Positions 48,130 to 59,829 are shown, numbered from the stretch's first letter. The stretch: 64,000 bases of DNA from Siphonodentalium dalli (GCA_032622095.1 CP136069.1:105428278-105492277); one strand, 5' to 3'. Made by a program: numbers and translations. Notes: generated from the sequence alone by a model not told the origin.

Positions 48130-49075
48130 AATGTATTCTGAAGTGGTTTTCTTGTGATTAATAATATATTTCCGGTATAAACCGGAAACATGGCAACCAC
48201 ACCAGTTTTGGGTTACACATCAGGTTGGAACATAAAGTACACATCATCCCGATTACAATGACATATAAATTGTCCATGTTTATGGCATATATACCAAGTT
48301 ATACTGCGATTCCAAAAAATCGACCTTTTTTCACTAAAATTGCCATATTTTACCCCAAAATTGGTGGTAAATGGTAGAAGTTATGTATATGTGTTAAATT
48401 ATTATGTCAGTATGGTCTTCCCACCCCTTGGCATGGCGAATTATCAGATACTACTTTGACTAATGCCACCAAATATACCTCTTACTCCTAAAACCCAATA
48501 GAGGTATGTTTCAAATGTATTCAGATGTGTTTTTCATGGGATTTTATTTATATTTCACGTGCATGCCGTTTCCATGGCAACCATAAACGTTTGGGTTCTA
48601 AATCAGATTGGAACTCAAAGTACACATCCTCCCGATTACAACGACATATGCATTGCCCCTGTGGCAGACATATGTGGCCTGATATACTGCGATTCCAAAA
48701 ATCACCCATTTTTGCATACAATCACCTGGTTTGACCCAAAAATTGTCAAAATTGTCCGTATATTGGATCCGGAGGTCACATGACCATACCATGTGTTAAT
48801 CGTTACCATTTTGGTGATAAAACCTTGAATTCCGATATTAAAGACTACCAAGACTCCAAAAATACTCATTCTGGACCATATCATATTTATTCATTGGTAC
48901 CTTCTACGGATTGCACACCTTTTTTCAGAGAGTGTTTCCATGGCAACCGCACCACTTTCAGATTCCACAGCAGGCCCCATTGAATAGCATACATCCTCAG
49001 GTTTCCAACGACACCAAATTTATCCTTAAGTACCATAGGCCCATTTATCCGAAAAAAATGGGTCTCTGCCGCTCG
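48130..49075 (-). repeat. Old, diverged inverted relative of module A X-box units
   Basis: Three ~365-384-bp units in opposite orientation to A4, marked by GAAACATGGCAAC (about 48,185), GTTTCCATGGCAAC (48,568-48,581) and GTTTCCATGGCAAC (48,934-48,947). They share TGCGATTCCAAAAATC, CATCCTCCCGATTACA and CAACGACACCAAATTTATCC with module A but with many differences. This is probably the resident old copy; the A modules to its left are recent. Confidence 0.8.
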
Positions 49076-49407
49076 CCTACAAGACATACATGTGCAATCA
49101 CAAGAAATACAGACGTCTTCTACAAAACAAAGAACTAATGACGTCACACATGCCGCTTCTTCAGAACAACCAAAATAAAGACGGAGAAAATCAACCATCC
49201 GGAACAAATGGACTGATGAACAAAAGGCTGCTATCCATATTTAAAGCATCTAGGAAAGTATTTCACTTGTAATAGACTACCAGGGAAATTTCAATGTCTG
49301 GAGCCTATGAGGAAGGCTCCTGTCCTTAGTGCTTGACCCTGGGACCAGATTAAGTTTTTCATAAAAAACAATAAGTAAATTGTATGTCCACAGCGAGGAA
49401 ACTTAAC

Positions 49408-49494
49408 CACAGGTCCCCGGAAAAAAAATTGACCCCACCCCCAATAATACTTCATTCTATAGAGTGGGGTCAATTTTTGTTCTGGGGACCTGTG
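49408..49494. mobile_element. 87-bp hairpin MITE
   Basis: CACAGGTCCCCGG at 49,408 pairs with the reverse complement ending CCTGTG at 49,494. TTGACCCCAC (about 49,429) pairs with GTGGGGTCAA (about 49,464) around a ~24-bp loop. Near-perfect foldback. Family not assigned. Confidence 0.6.
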
Positions 49495-49569
49495 CTTTCA
49501 ACCTGTAAGACGAGTATACCGGCCAGAACCTTAGGCTTAAAAAATAACCTTTTTATGTTTACCCATACC

Positions 49570-49800
49570 ACAGTATGGTAAACATAGTGTCGTTGTCTGG
49601 ATTGACCACTCGTCGTTCGTCCGTCCGTCTGTCCATCCATAGACACTTTACGCATAATGTGATAACTGAAACATTTCCAATCTTATCGCAACCAATTTTG
49701 GTATGTGAGTTTCCCAGCCTCAAATACAGATCAATTTCGAATATGGGTTTGATCCGACTAGTTTTCACTGAGTTGTGGCCCTTTTTCCAAAAAAATATTC
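49570..49800. repeat. Interspersed repeat with GTCCGTCCGTC and TTTTGGTATGTGA core
   Basis: GTTCGTCCGTCCGTCTGTCC is followed by AACCAATTTTGGTATGTGAG and GAGTTGTGGCCCTTTTTCC. A second relative lies at about 60,110-60,260 (CTCCAAACTTGTTAGGTATC, GAGTTATTGCCCTTTTTC). The satellite monomer and the Helitron units have similar AAATTTGGTA cores. Common layout in mollusc genomes; no coding content. Confidence 0.5.
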
Positions 49801-51550
49801 ACTCTTAAAAAAAATAAAAAATATTTAGATTGATTTTCTTGCTCAATTTAACTACCAAAAACAAAAAAATTAATAAATAGAAAATATATAACAAAATCTT
49901 GTGTTATGTACTGGTAAATTTGTTTGGAGCGACATTAAATCCAATTCACCAATTCCATCCCATACCTTTGGACTACTTAGCTAGTGATAAGGCTATGTTA
50001 TTTTCTGATGTCTCTTATGCCAATTGATGTGCAAATAATCTGATAAAGAAAGCTATGGTATCTAATTTAAAATAAAGATTCAACAATAAACATCACATGA
50101 TATTAACAGTAGACTCGGATATCTGTGCTGTAGAGTGATATCTTCAGATGTCTGAGGTCATTATAATTGTTATTGGTTTAATAGAGAGGTCAGTGTTCAA
50201 CATAAACAATTCCTGTGATTTGTTGACGGCTCTGCTATATAATTGATATTAATGGGTCAGCAGTGAGGTGGCTAACTTGTATACTATATTGTTGGTATAA
50301 TTTGATACAGTATTATTGTAAACTTAAATTGGACTCTCTTAACCCGAAGATTCCATGTCCAGGTCACCTTGCACATCTAACCCGAGGTTGTGGTGGTTTA
50401 GCTGTACCAATGCATTCTCTTATTACAATGCGAGTGACCCATAAATTCCAATAATTTGTGTTATGTACATTCTCTATAATAGTACATAACAGTATACTCT
50501 ATAATTCAACACCAAAACTCCGATCATAGTAATTTATTATCGCCAAGGGATGGGTTAACATCTGCCGATCGTGATCGGCCTCTCATTGTTTCCTATTACC
50601 CTACCTACCTGGACAAATTTGCGCTACCTCTAGAAATATTTAAATATATAGAAAAGTTAACTTATGCGACTGTCATTTGTATTGACTGTTCCAACATATA
50701 TTTACCATAGAACACAACAGTTATGTTGCATTCTTCGATTTGTATGGTAGAAGTCTACATTTTAAATCTGGTCAATGTTCACTGATAACATCGCCTCACA
50801 GGACATATTATTTTGAGGGAATTTCAATGATGCAATCATAATGGTAGCATTTTATTTCACCCATGGTAATTGCTGTCAATATTACCCGTAATTTTAGGGT
50901 GAAATTGAAAATATTGTTTTTTTTTAAATGCAAAATAAAAAAAATTGACATACCTACCTGTACCTACCTGGAATTTTTTGGCCGCATAACAGGAAACAAA
51001 TGATTTTTTTGCCTTTGCTATATCCCGTAAGACAGGTATACCGGTCCGGTGGTAGTGTGTGTAGTTTTCTCCGTCTCCCTGCATATGTCGCCTATATTAC
51101 TTGTCGTACCTTTTTGGAAAGGAAATAGCATGGGCTATATGCTAGGATAACTCCGATCTTGTGCCAAGGCAGGGCTGTGTACAATACGTGCAGTTACGTC
51201 ATTTTAAGTGAAATTCGAGACTAATGAAGCTTGGAATTTATTTGTGTGTTCTCCAATAAGTTGAACGAAATGATGGTCGAAATCAAGGTCGCATTGCTCA
51301 TAAACGTTCATCCACGAGAGTCTCCAATGATAGGTTTGCCCATAAAAGCATCTGTTTGAGAGGGGGTCCTCGTAATGGCGTATGCGCAGTCATAATTTTG
51401 TAGGATTTCTGTTCAATGCTTGTTTGTGTGAAAAACTTCATATAGCTTTTTTCCATGGGACATAAACTCTATTTGTAGTTCCGCAAAGTATCACGCTACG
51501 GTAAAAAAAATTGAATACATGTGCTAATAGTCTACAAGCCGTATTTCTAA
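49801..51550. other. No gene seen
   Basis: AT-rich intergenic or intronic sequence with poly-A/T runs. ORFs are short and without domain signatures. A CCGTAAGACAGGTATACCGG string at about 51,026 echoes TGTAAGACGAGTATACCGG at about 49,504. Confidence 0.6.
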
Positions 51551-51579
51551 TTGGATCATTACCAAATTTCATATGCATG

Positions 51580-51960
51580 TTCAGATCAATGTCTAGACGA
51601 GAAAATCCTGTTTTGGTTCCTGTCGGCCACACAAAATGACCGCCATCATGGATTCCTTTTTCACAGTCTACAGAATTTATACATCAATTTTCTTTAAACT
51701 TTGAGTGACTCATTATGACCCCAGGATGAGAATGTCCCATTTTGGTTCCGGTTGGCCACCCAAGATGGCCGCCATGGGGGCCATCTTTATTTTTTCTGCA
51801 CTGTTGACAGGCTGCATTTATACATGAGTTTTCTCGAAACTTTTCATATTGACTCATCATGACCCCAAGATGCGAACAATCTATTTGGTTCCTGTTGGCC
51901 GCCATGGTGACCATCTTGGATTTCTTCCGCACAGTCTACATGCTGCATTTATGCTTATTA
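51580..51960. repeat. ~130-bp tandem repeat with CAAGATGGCCGCCATGG
   Basis: Three diverged units share TTTTGGTTCC(T/G)GT(C/T)GGCC, ATGGCCGCCAT, CACAGTCTACA and GACTCATTATGACCCCA, at about 51,600, 51,735 and 51,875. Each carries a YY1-like AAAATGAC/AAGATGGCCGCC site. No coding content. Confidence 0.75.
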
Positions 51961-52069
51961 TGGCTCTTAGATCCCAGTCAATTATCCTTAATGACCAACA
52001 AATTTGAATGTTTACTGAATTTTAGTCATTTTCAACTAGAATACAGCAGGTTCTTATTGGTGTTCGGAG

Positions 52070-52815
52070 CACATGCACATGTGTACACACCAGCGTTGTG
52101 AGGCAATTTGGTTTATGAGGACATTTCTCCTTAATGAAGTCGTCGAAATGGTTTAAAAGTTTCTAGTCAATAACAGTCTCTTTCGGGAAGGTGTTCATTG
52201 AATATTGATAATTAGTCATTTAAGGACCTAAATTAGATTATGCTGAATACATACGGCTGTTTAAAGGATCAATTGAATTGAAATAATCTGTGTGTATATC
52301 AATGTCTGATAACATGTGGTTTCAACGTGGTCCTGACCTGTTGTTTCTGACGTCAGTGCCGGACTTCCTTATTTGGTAAACCTTGAATTGTCGCACATGC
52401 AGCTAAGTATTTTCACTGCCCATTCTATATTGATAAAACATGGGGAATTGCAGGAAAGTTGATTTTGACTAAAAGAGCAGGTTACCTCAATAGAGTGAAA
52501 GAAATAATTCATATCTATCAATCAGAAAGGTTCTATCAGAACTTATTTAAGTGGCGAGCATTACGGTAGTGGTCATGTCATTGCCTGTCATGATTGCTAC
52601 ATTGTCATTGACACTTACTTTTAGTTAAAAGAAATCTTTCACCTAGATTTTACAACTAGGTCAGTGCTTAAGTGCTAAATGAGCTGGGATTAAAATACAA
52701 ACTACTTCTCAAATGGAAATACACAATCAATCAGAATGTGGTTTTAAGACCTTCGTGAAATAAAAAAAATTGTCCTCACAATGTTGGTGTGCAAATATGT
52801 GCATGTCCTCCCAAT
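52070..52815. mobile_element. Possible MITE with GAGGACA-type inverted ends
   Basis: ACACACCAGCGTTGTGAGGCAATTTGG (in pieces) at 52,085-52,115 pairs with ATTGTCCTCACAATG and TTGGTGTGCAAATATGTGCATG at 52,769-52,804. The interior of ~650 bp has no ORF. The ends match the GAGGACA motifs at 17,250, 20,560 and 34,480, suggesting one repeat family. Confidence 0.4.
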
Positions 52816-53993
52816 TCCATGCATACAAATGCAGATTTGAAATATTCTGAACTTGTCTGATAATTGTTAAAACAAAGATGACACTAATAAACTAAATCCA
52901 TGCTAATCATGAGTACACCCACAAGACGCTCTGTGTCGCTGACACATCTTCAAAGAATACCTCAATTGTCAAAAATTGTCTGGTGGCTGGGTGTCGTCGA
53001 ATCACGCCCGCACATATTCACTTGTCTTGGATGAGGGGGCGGTGGGAATTATATTCCACGAAGCGAATATATTTCGAGATGAATTATCAGTTTGAAAGAA
53101 ACAATGACAATTGGAAACAGAAAAGGAAAGATTAAATTCCCATACATGTATGTAATAATGAATGAAATTTGCTAGCTTATTGTCCACTGCAGACCCTTCC
53201 AGACCGGATCTTGCTAAACTAACATTTGGAAAACTAAATGTTGTCATCTTCCTCTAACTGAGTCTCAATCTTGGTAGAGTTATTTTTAATTTTGAGTCAG
53301 ATGTTGATGTTTTAATATGTGCAATGCTTCAGCGAGGTGGGATGGCCTGAGAATCGATATTTTAATTTTGTGTAGCATTGGCCTGAATTGATTTATTCTC
53401 ATATGTCCAGATATGACCTTAGCTGTTGAAAGTGACAATTGACACTAATTGAACCTGCTTACAGTTAGGTGCCGGTGGGGCCTGATTTGACAATTTTATG
53501 AAGAAGCGAGAATGTTAAATAATGATAAGAGCACACAGGCCGGTTATATATCAAAACGCTCTGCATCCCACATAGATTCCATTTACCTAGGTCAGAACAT
53601 CCATGCTGATTCACAGTCCTCAGGAATAGTTCCTGAAAGTCTGCTGGTGGGGTTGTTCAGCACGTACATGTACATGAGAACAAGAAAACTGGCACTGTGT
53701 CAGTGAATATTTTTGATACAATATGTGCCTCAGACATGCAGGTAGAATATGCTGTGTGAGTCATTTCAGACATCTAACTAGTTGATGAAATAAACTTGTT
53801 TTCATTTCAAGGTCGAATCAGTATATTTTTGTCACATGGTCATACTGTATCTGCATGTCTGGGACGCATTTTGAACCAAAAATATTCACTGATACAGTGC
53901 CGGTTAGGTTGTTCTCATGTACGTGCCATGATCCCACTAACAGACTTACAGGAGGTATTCTTCTGAATATTTAGCTCACATGGGTTACGTAGC
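52816..53993. other. No gene seen
   Basis: Non-coding stretch with isolated GTACATGTACATG strings (53,665). The 64-codon frame at 53,512-53,706 has no domain, and no splice-supported exon was identified. Confidence 0.5.
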
Positions 53994-55425
53994 GATTCTC
54001 CGAAGACCCATAACTCCGAATGTCCGATTCTCCGAAGGTCCGATTCTCCGACGCCCCGATTCTCCGACAGCCCACAACTCCGAAGTCCCGATTCTCCGAA
54101 ATCCCATAACTCTGAAGACCCATAACTCCGAAGGCCTATAACTCCGAACGCCCATAACTCCGAAGGTCTATAACTCCGAAGGGCCGATTCTCCGAAGGTC
54201 CGATTCTCCGAAGATCCGATTCTCCGAAGATCATGTTTTATCGCTTATTAAATAGTGTACAGTCCAGTGACGGAGTCAATGGGGCCCTAGGGAAGACCGC
54301 CCCCCAAAAAACGTGTCAAATGTCATGTAAACGTCCGGAAATCCCTCGCGTATGGTTATATTTTGTATGGAACATGTACATGTAGATAATATATCCCCCC
54401 CCCCTGGAATCAGGAATCCAGCTTCAAATTTACCATGGAATCCGGTCTCCAGCTTCAAATTGACACTGGAATCCGGCGTCCAGTTTCAAATTAACCCTGG
54501 AATCCGGCGTCCAGCTTCAAATTGACGTCTGGAATCCGGCGTACGGTCCAAAATGGGTGGAATCCGGCGTACGAAAAGGGGGGAAGGGGCCCTCATATAT
54601 TGGAAACGTTAACTATGTATTATAATAAGGTGATATCTACACCACCAGTAGTGTGCGACAAGCCTTAATTTTCCACAGAATGCTTAAATTTATGTAAGAA
54701 ATACAATTATTTTGCCACAATGTACGTCTTAATACAATTAATATGATTAAACTGTGCACATCCGACTGCATTGGGGTGATTTGATGCAATCAAGTTCATT
54801 TTATATATGAAAAAAGGACAAGTTCTTCCCCGTTCACCCCTGTACATTTTACTCTGGCATCTCATGGACCAACATAACGTTATAGTATATGGTGTATCAT
54901 CAGTGGCGGGCCAGAATTCCCATTTAGGTGGGGGCAGTAGGAAAAGTTTGAATATGTTGATGCCCCATGAACGATTTCCGGGCGTTTACATGACATTGGA
55001 CATGTTTTGGTAGGGGCCCATATTGTCTGAAATAGCAAGTAGAGATTTAATGGGGGCAGTAGGAATTTTGGGACCCATTGGCTTCGCCACTGGACTGTAC
55101 ACTATTTAGTAAACGATAATACCCCGATAAAACAAAATCTTCGGAGAATCGGACCTTCGGAGAATCGGACCTTCGGAGTTATGGGCCGTCGGAGAATCGG
55201 GCCTTCGGAGTTATAGGTCTTCGGAGAATCGGCACTTCGGAGTTATAGGTCTTCGGAGTTATAGGTCTTCGGAGAATCGGCCCTTCGGAGTTATGGGCTT
55301 TCGGAGAATCGGATCTTCGGAGTTATTGGCCGTCGGAGAATCGGGTCTTCGGAGTTGTGGGCCGTCGAAGAATCGGGTCTTCGGAGTTGTGGGCCTTCGT
55401 AGTAATAGGTCTTCGGAGAATCGGC
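53994..55425. mobile_element. Foldback element with 16-bp minisatellite ends
   Basis: The left array (53,994-54,232, about 15 units) is built from two interchangeable 16-bp modules: CGATTCTCCGAAGGTC and CATAACTCCGAAGGCC. The right array (55,139-55,425, about 18 units) is the same in inverse orientation. Inside the arrays a second inverted repeat (AAATAGTGTACAGTCCAGTG at 54,249 and its complement near 55,100) continues the terminal repeat. The ~750-bp core has GGAATCCGGCGT repeats (54,400-54,590) and no ORF. Long composite TIRs of tandem repeats resemble foldback-type DNA elements. Confidence 0.7.
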
Positions 55426-55708
55426 TGACACCCTCACGTGTCTGTCGTAGCCACAACCATTGGGAGCTATATGAAATGCAGTTCATGTTGATAGTTAACT
55501 TTACTATGTAGTATGTACTTCACTTGCTGACAATTATTCTGACTGGGATAAAAATTACAAAAACTGTAAGATTCACAAGACCTCATCTGACCTTGACCTT
55601 AAATATATGTACATGTATACAAAGCTCCAAAGAGATGACAATTATTATCTTCTACACCAAATTTTGGCCTGATGTCATAGTATTCTGGGTGTCTGTATTA
55701 TATCATAT

Positions 55709-55783
55709 AAATTATGTCAATTCTACTTTAATAGTGATCATATAATTTATATGATCACTATTAAAGTAGAATTGACATAATTT
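55709..55783. repeat. Perfect palindrome, 37-bp arms, 1-nt loop
   Basis: AAATTATGTCAATTCTAC (start) reads to the centre T at 55,746 and returns base for base to 55,783. No mismatch was seen by eye. It lies 98 bp upstream of the reverse-transcriptase ORF. Confidence 0.9.
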
Positions 55784-55881
55784 GTATGAATTACTAGTGG
55801 TTCAGATTTATTTGTCATTTTGTTTAATATTATTTTTGTTTTAATGTACAATGTATGTATAATTTACATTAGCCCTTTTAA

Positions 55882-57876
55882 TTGATGTGGGCATTACACT
55901 TTTCAATTGAGATGGCAAGACAAATTCTAGCATCTGGAGATGATCGCTTGAATTATGAACACTTTATTTATGGTGGTGATATACTGGCAAAGAAAACATG
56001 TCTATTATTCAATATGATGATAAAATTCGAACATATTCCATGTAAAGCAAAGCGTGGCGTGATAGTCTCTTTATATAAGGGAAATCCAAAGCCTAAAGAC
56101 TCTTTTGATAGCTATCGTGCTGTAACGCTCATGCCCGTCATGTATAAAATATTTGAAAAACTTTTGCTATGTCGCATACAAGACCATGCACCATTTGTAA
56201 ATGCAACTCATCCATTGCAAAATGGTTTTCAGGCAAAAGTAAGTTGTGTAATGTCATCTTACCTTATGAAGGAATGTATCCTCTACACATCCGAGAGGCA
56301 CAGCAAACTATATGCATGCTTCCTGGATGTGTGGAAGGCATTCGATACATTGTGGATCGACGGACTTCTTTACAAGCTCTTCAACCGCCAGGTAACGGGA
56401 AAACTCCTACGTATAATTTGTGATCTTTTAAAAGGAATTAAATGTTGTACTTCTGTTCAGAATTTCACATCTAGCTGGATAAATGTGTTGCAAGGAACTA
56501 GACAAGGAGATACTTTATCTCCTGTTTTATATACAATATTTATTGATGATCTGTTACATGAACTCTGCAACTCCAAATATGGTTTCAAAATGTATGGAGT
56601 AAGCTGTGCATCTCCCACACATGCTGATGACATGGTCCTGTTATCGTTAACCCCGAGTGGTCTACAGGCCTTGTGTAATATATGTTACTCATATAGCCAA
56701 CGATGGCGTTACAGATACAATGCAGCCAAGTCTGTTAGTCTTATTTTTAATGAAGCAAACTCTGATTTCTCAACAATAAATTATGAATGGAAATTGGGAT
56801 CTATACAAATACCAGTTTCTCAAAGTACTACGCACCTTGGTGTACCTGTTGTCACTCAAAAGTTCAACTCTCAAATGATAACTCAGATATGTGATCGCAT
56901 GAGGAATACATTCTTCATGTTATCTAATGCAGGGATGTATGCGGGAGGTATAACTCCCGTCAGTTGTAAAAAGATTTACGAATCTATTGTGCTTCCGAGG
57001 GGTTTATACGGCTCAGAGTTACTGCTTAACACAAACGCAGCAGATAGTGAAAAGTTAGAACGAACCCATAGAATGTGTTTGAAATCAACTCAGGGATTGC
57101 CTGTCAGAACACGAACTGATATGGTACTGGGGTTGCTTGGCATGTCCCCACTTTCGATGTACATCCAAAAACGGAAATTGTCTTTGTTCTTTTCGTTGTG
57201 TAGGCTGGGTGTTATGAAAACAGTCAAGAAGGTATTTCTCCATAGGCTCATTGAAGCAGACGAGACAAACGGGAGGAGTCCCTTCTTATCTGAAATCCGT
57301 AACATTCTAACCAAATTTGGGATGGATGAACTTTGGAAGTCATTTGTTGTGAGCTTATCTGTACCCTCGAAAGAATCGTGTAAACGGACCATTAAGTCAA
57401 ATTTTGAAATAATGTCACAATCGCAATGGCAAATGCGGGTGCGAGACGATCCTGATTTTGTACGATTTAACATTGTTAATCCAGAACTTTCTATCTCTCA
57501 TATATGGACTATCTGCAGAAACCACCCTTCGACCAAAGAAGACATTTTCGTTACAATTGGCTTACTGTGTACACCAATGTATATGACTGATTCTGTATGT
57601 GACCATTGTCAAATTCCCTACATTGACATCGTCACTCATGTCGTTAATGATTGTATGTTTCTTAATCAGTTACGTAACCAAATCTGGTACGAATTTATTG
57701 ATATTTTTACTGTGGAATGTTACATGTTCATCAATAGTATGAGTTGGATTCAACAAACTGCATTATTCCTCGGGTATATCCCACCAAATCTAGATGAATA
57801 TGTTGAGGACACAGTCGCATTTTGTCGTTTCTTCATCTCCTCAACATCGAAGTTATGGAAAATGTGGGTACACTAA
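55882..57876 (+). CDS. Non-LTR (LINE) reverse transcriptase ORF, 5'-truncated
   Basis: 664 codons, uninterrupted. The RT fingers begin almost at once (GVIVSLYKGNPKPKDSFDSYRAV in parts, residues 59-81). CFLDVWKAFDT (146-155) has the first catalytic Asp at 149, RQGDTLSPVLY (207-217) is the B motif, and HADD (247-250) has the paired catalytic Asps with H in place of the usual Y or F. N-AAKS (280-284) and THLG (317-320) follow. Near residues 573-591 a CX2CX9HX4C knuckle precedes the end. The apurinic endonuclease domain and ORF1 are missing upstream, so the element is 5'-truncated or the ORF is domesticated. No frameshift or stop, so either recent or under constraint. Clade not assigned with certainty (CR1/RTE-like). 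Confidence 0.85.
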   Translation: MMWALHFSIEMARQILASGDDRLNYEHFIYGGDILAKKTCLLFNMMIKFEHIPCKAKRGVIVSLYKGNPKPKDSFDSYRAVTLMPVMYKIFEKLLLCRIQDHAPFVNATHPLQNGFQAKVSCVMSSYLMKECILYTSERHSKLYACFLDVWKAFDTLWIDGLLYKLFNRQVTGKLLRIICDLLKGIKCCTSVQNFTSSWINVLQGTRQGDTLSPVLYTIFIDDLLHELCNSKYGFKMYGVSCASPTHADDMVLLSLTPSGLQALCNICYSYSQRWRYRYNAAKSVSLIFNEANSDFSTINYEWKLGSIQIPVSQSTTHLGVPVVTQKFNSQMITQICDRMRNTFFMLSNAGMYAGGITPVSCKKIYESIVLPRGLYGSELLLNTNAADSEKLERTHRMCLKSTQGLPVRTRTDMVLGLLGMSPLSMYIQKRKLSLFFSLCRLGVMKTVKKVFLHRLIEADETNGRSPFLSEIRNILTKFGMDELWKSFVVSLSVPSKESCKRTIKSNFEIMSQSQWQMRVRDDPDFVRFNIVNPELSISHIWTICRNHPSTKEDIFVTIGLLCTPMYMTDSVCDHCQIPYIDIVTHVVNDCMFLNQLRNQIWYEFIDIFTVECYMFINSMSWIQQTALFLGYIPPNLDEYVEDTVAFCRFFISSTSKLWKMWVH

Positions 57877-58217
57877 CAACTTGAAATTTTGAGACGTAAT
57901 CCATAGCAGATGATTGCTAGCAGTGTAATTTATACTTAAGCTTAGATTCTGCACCCATAATTTCGGGTCGATTTTAATATGACATGTTCATACGTGTGTG
58001 TAATATGATGTCTCATATTATATTCTCATATTAAGAACATAGTATCAATATAAGTGTTCGTGTATACGAGAATGTTTATATTAACTTAGTATATTGAGTT
58101 CTTATTCATATTTGCCTACGTGGATTTAGGTGAGATTTTGAACACCAACATGGGTCTGCCTGTGTATCAGATAGTCATGTGTAAATGTTCAAAATATTCC
58201 ATCGATTTCGCTAACAG
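57877..58217. other. Presumed 3' UTR of the LINE
   Basis: No ORF. Contains TATA-rich words (ATATTAACTTAGTATATTG) and leads into the ATC microsatellite. Assignment to the LINE is by position only. Confidence 0.35.
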
Positions 58218-58430
58218 TATCATCATCATCATCATCATCTTCAACATCATCTTCACCATCATCATCATCATCACCACCATTATCATCAGCATCGTCGCCA
58301 TCATCATCATCATCATCATCATCATCCTCATCCTCATAATCATCGTCATCATCGTCGTCATCATCGTCCTCCTCATCATCATAATCATCATCATCATCAT
58401 CACCATCATCGTCTTCATCGTCGTCATAAT
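58218..58430. repeat. (ATC)n trinucleotide microsatellite
   Basis: Imperfect ATC/CTC repeats over ~210 bp. On the minus strand they translate to long Asp or Met runs, which is a repeat artefact, not a gene. Confidence 0.95.
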
Positions 58431-58845
58431 GTAACATTTAGGATTTTGTGATTTTTTCTTTTCATTTATGTATTATCTGGTGGTGGGATTGTTGATTGTG
58501 TTGATTATATATAAGATATAATTATATATGTAACTGTTCAGTTATGGAGGAAAATAAAGATATATATATATATATATTTGCTATCTTCTATATTTATGTG
58601 CTGTGAAAATGCATACTTTGTTCAAATCAGAATGATAAATTAGTTACAATGCAGTAAAGTTTTATCACATGTCAAAACAAAATTGAGTTGTTTTAAAAGT
58701 TAGTGGAAAACTGACACCTAGCTGTAAATTGGCTTTATGGTTCAATATGTCTAAATAATGTCTTATAAGAAGCATGTTTTTGTCACTTTTGCTATTTGTT
58801 TCATATTGTAATGACTGTTAATTTTATTTTACTCTGTTTTCTGTG

Positions 58846-58851
58846 AATAAA
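58846..58851 (+). terminator. Candidate poly(A) signal AATAAA
   Basis: TGTGAATAAAATTATG, ~970 bp after the RT stop and after the ATC tract. It may mark the 3' end of the LINE transcript. No poly(A) tail or target-site duplication was confirmed. Confidence 0.25.
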
Positions 58852-58859
58852 ATTATGTT

Positions 58860-59829
58860 GAATCAATTTTCGTCATTCAATCTAACTCTATGAGATGGGC
58901 TTATTGGCACCTTAAATGTGGTCAACTTGACAGAGTTCCAGGTGTCATCAAATTGTGAATATCGGGCTGACTATTGATAATTTTTCGATAACATAAATTT
59001 GTCACAAATATGAAAATATGACATGACATTTTTAGTAAAATTATATGGTGCATATATTTAATGGCTATAATGTACATGTGGGACCTCAAGCTGATGTTTA
59101 TGACCACTGTTAGAGTTGGAAACTGCTACCATTTGGCTTAGCACTGCAATTTTGGACATTTCAGTGCCCCTTGTGTGTACTACAGTACATATATTGAAAA
59201 TGTTCCGTCTGATGATATGTTACACAACATGATTTCACTTGTTGTTGTAACTGTTGTGTTCAATGTGTTGTCCAAACAATTTCAGTCATGTTTCACAATC
59301 CTGGGTCACTTTTGGAGAAAACTCCTTAATTCATTTGTAGTAATCGATATAAACCATTGCATGTTGTAAATTTTTTACTGACTATTTGTAGATATCCTAA
59401 AAAATTGGTTATCTATGTTGATAGGTGTTTTATTTATTTTTTCCCACCTTATTGAAACTGTTACGTTGGCCATCTTAAGTTGGAAGGGACACTTTTAACT
59501 CAACCTATTGTTACAAAATATTGTGATATATCACTGGGGATGAAATTACTCATATTCTGGTAGACCTCAATTGCTTCACTTCTATCAGCCAACTGCAGAC
59601 ACTGAAATGCCAAAACATTTTAACCTGTTTGATCTCAGGTAGTCACATTGTCTAGACGAAGGGTACAATTTCAGCACGAATATAAGTGTCCCCAGGCCCC
59701 AGCATCCATCTTTATGCCCATCAATCAAACTTCGTTGTCTGAATGGTATATTTATCAATGGCATCAAATGTTGGTATGTGGTATAATTACAAGTAAACAC
59801 ATATCACATTTGGTCCGGCCCAACAACTA
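58860..59829. other. No gene seen
   Basis: AT-rich, short frames only. Nothing diagnostic. Confidence 0.55.

Noticed and set aside
58167-58437. Poly-Asp and poly-Met frames
   Set aside because: Translation of the ATC trinucleotide repeat.
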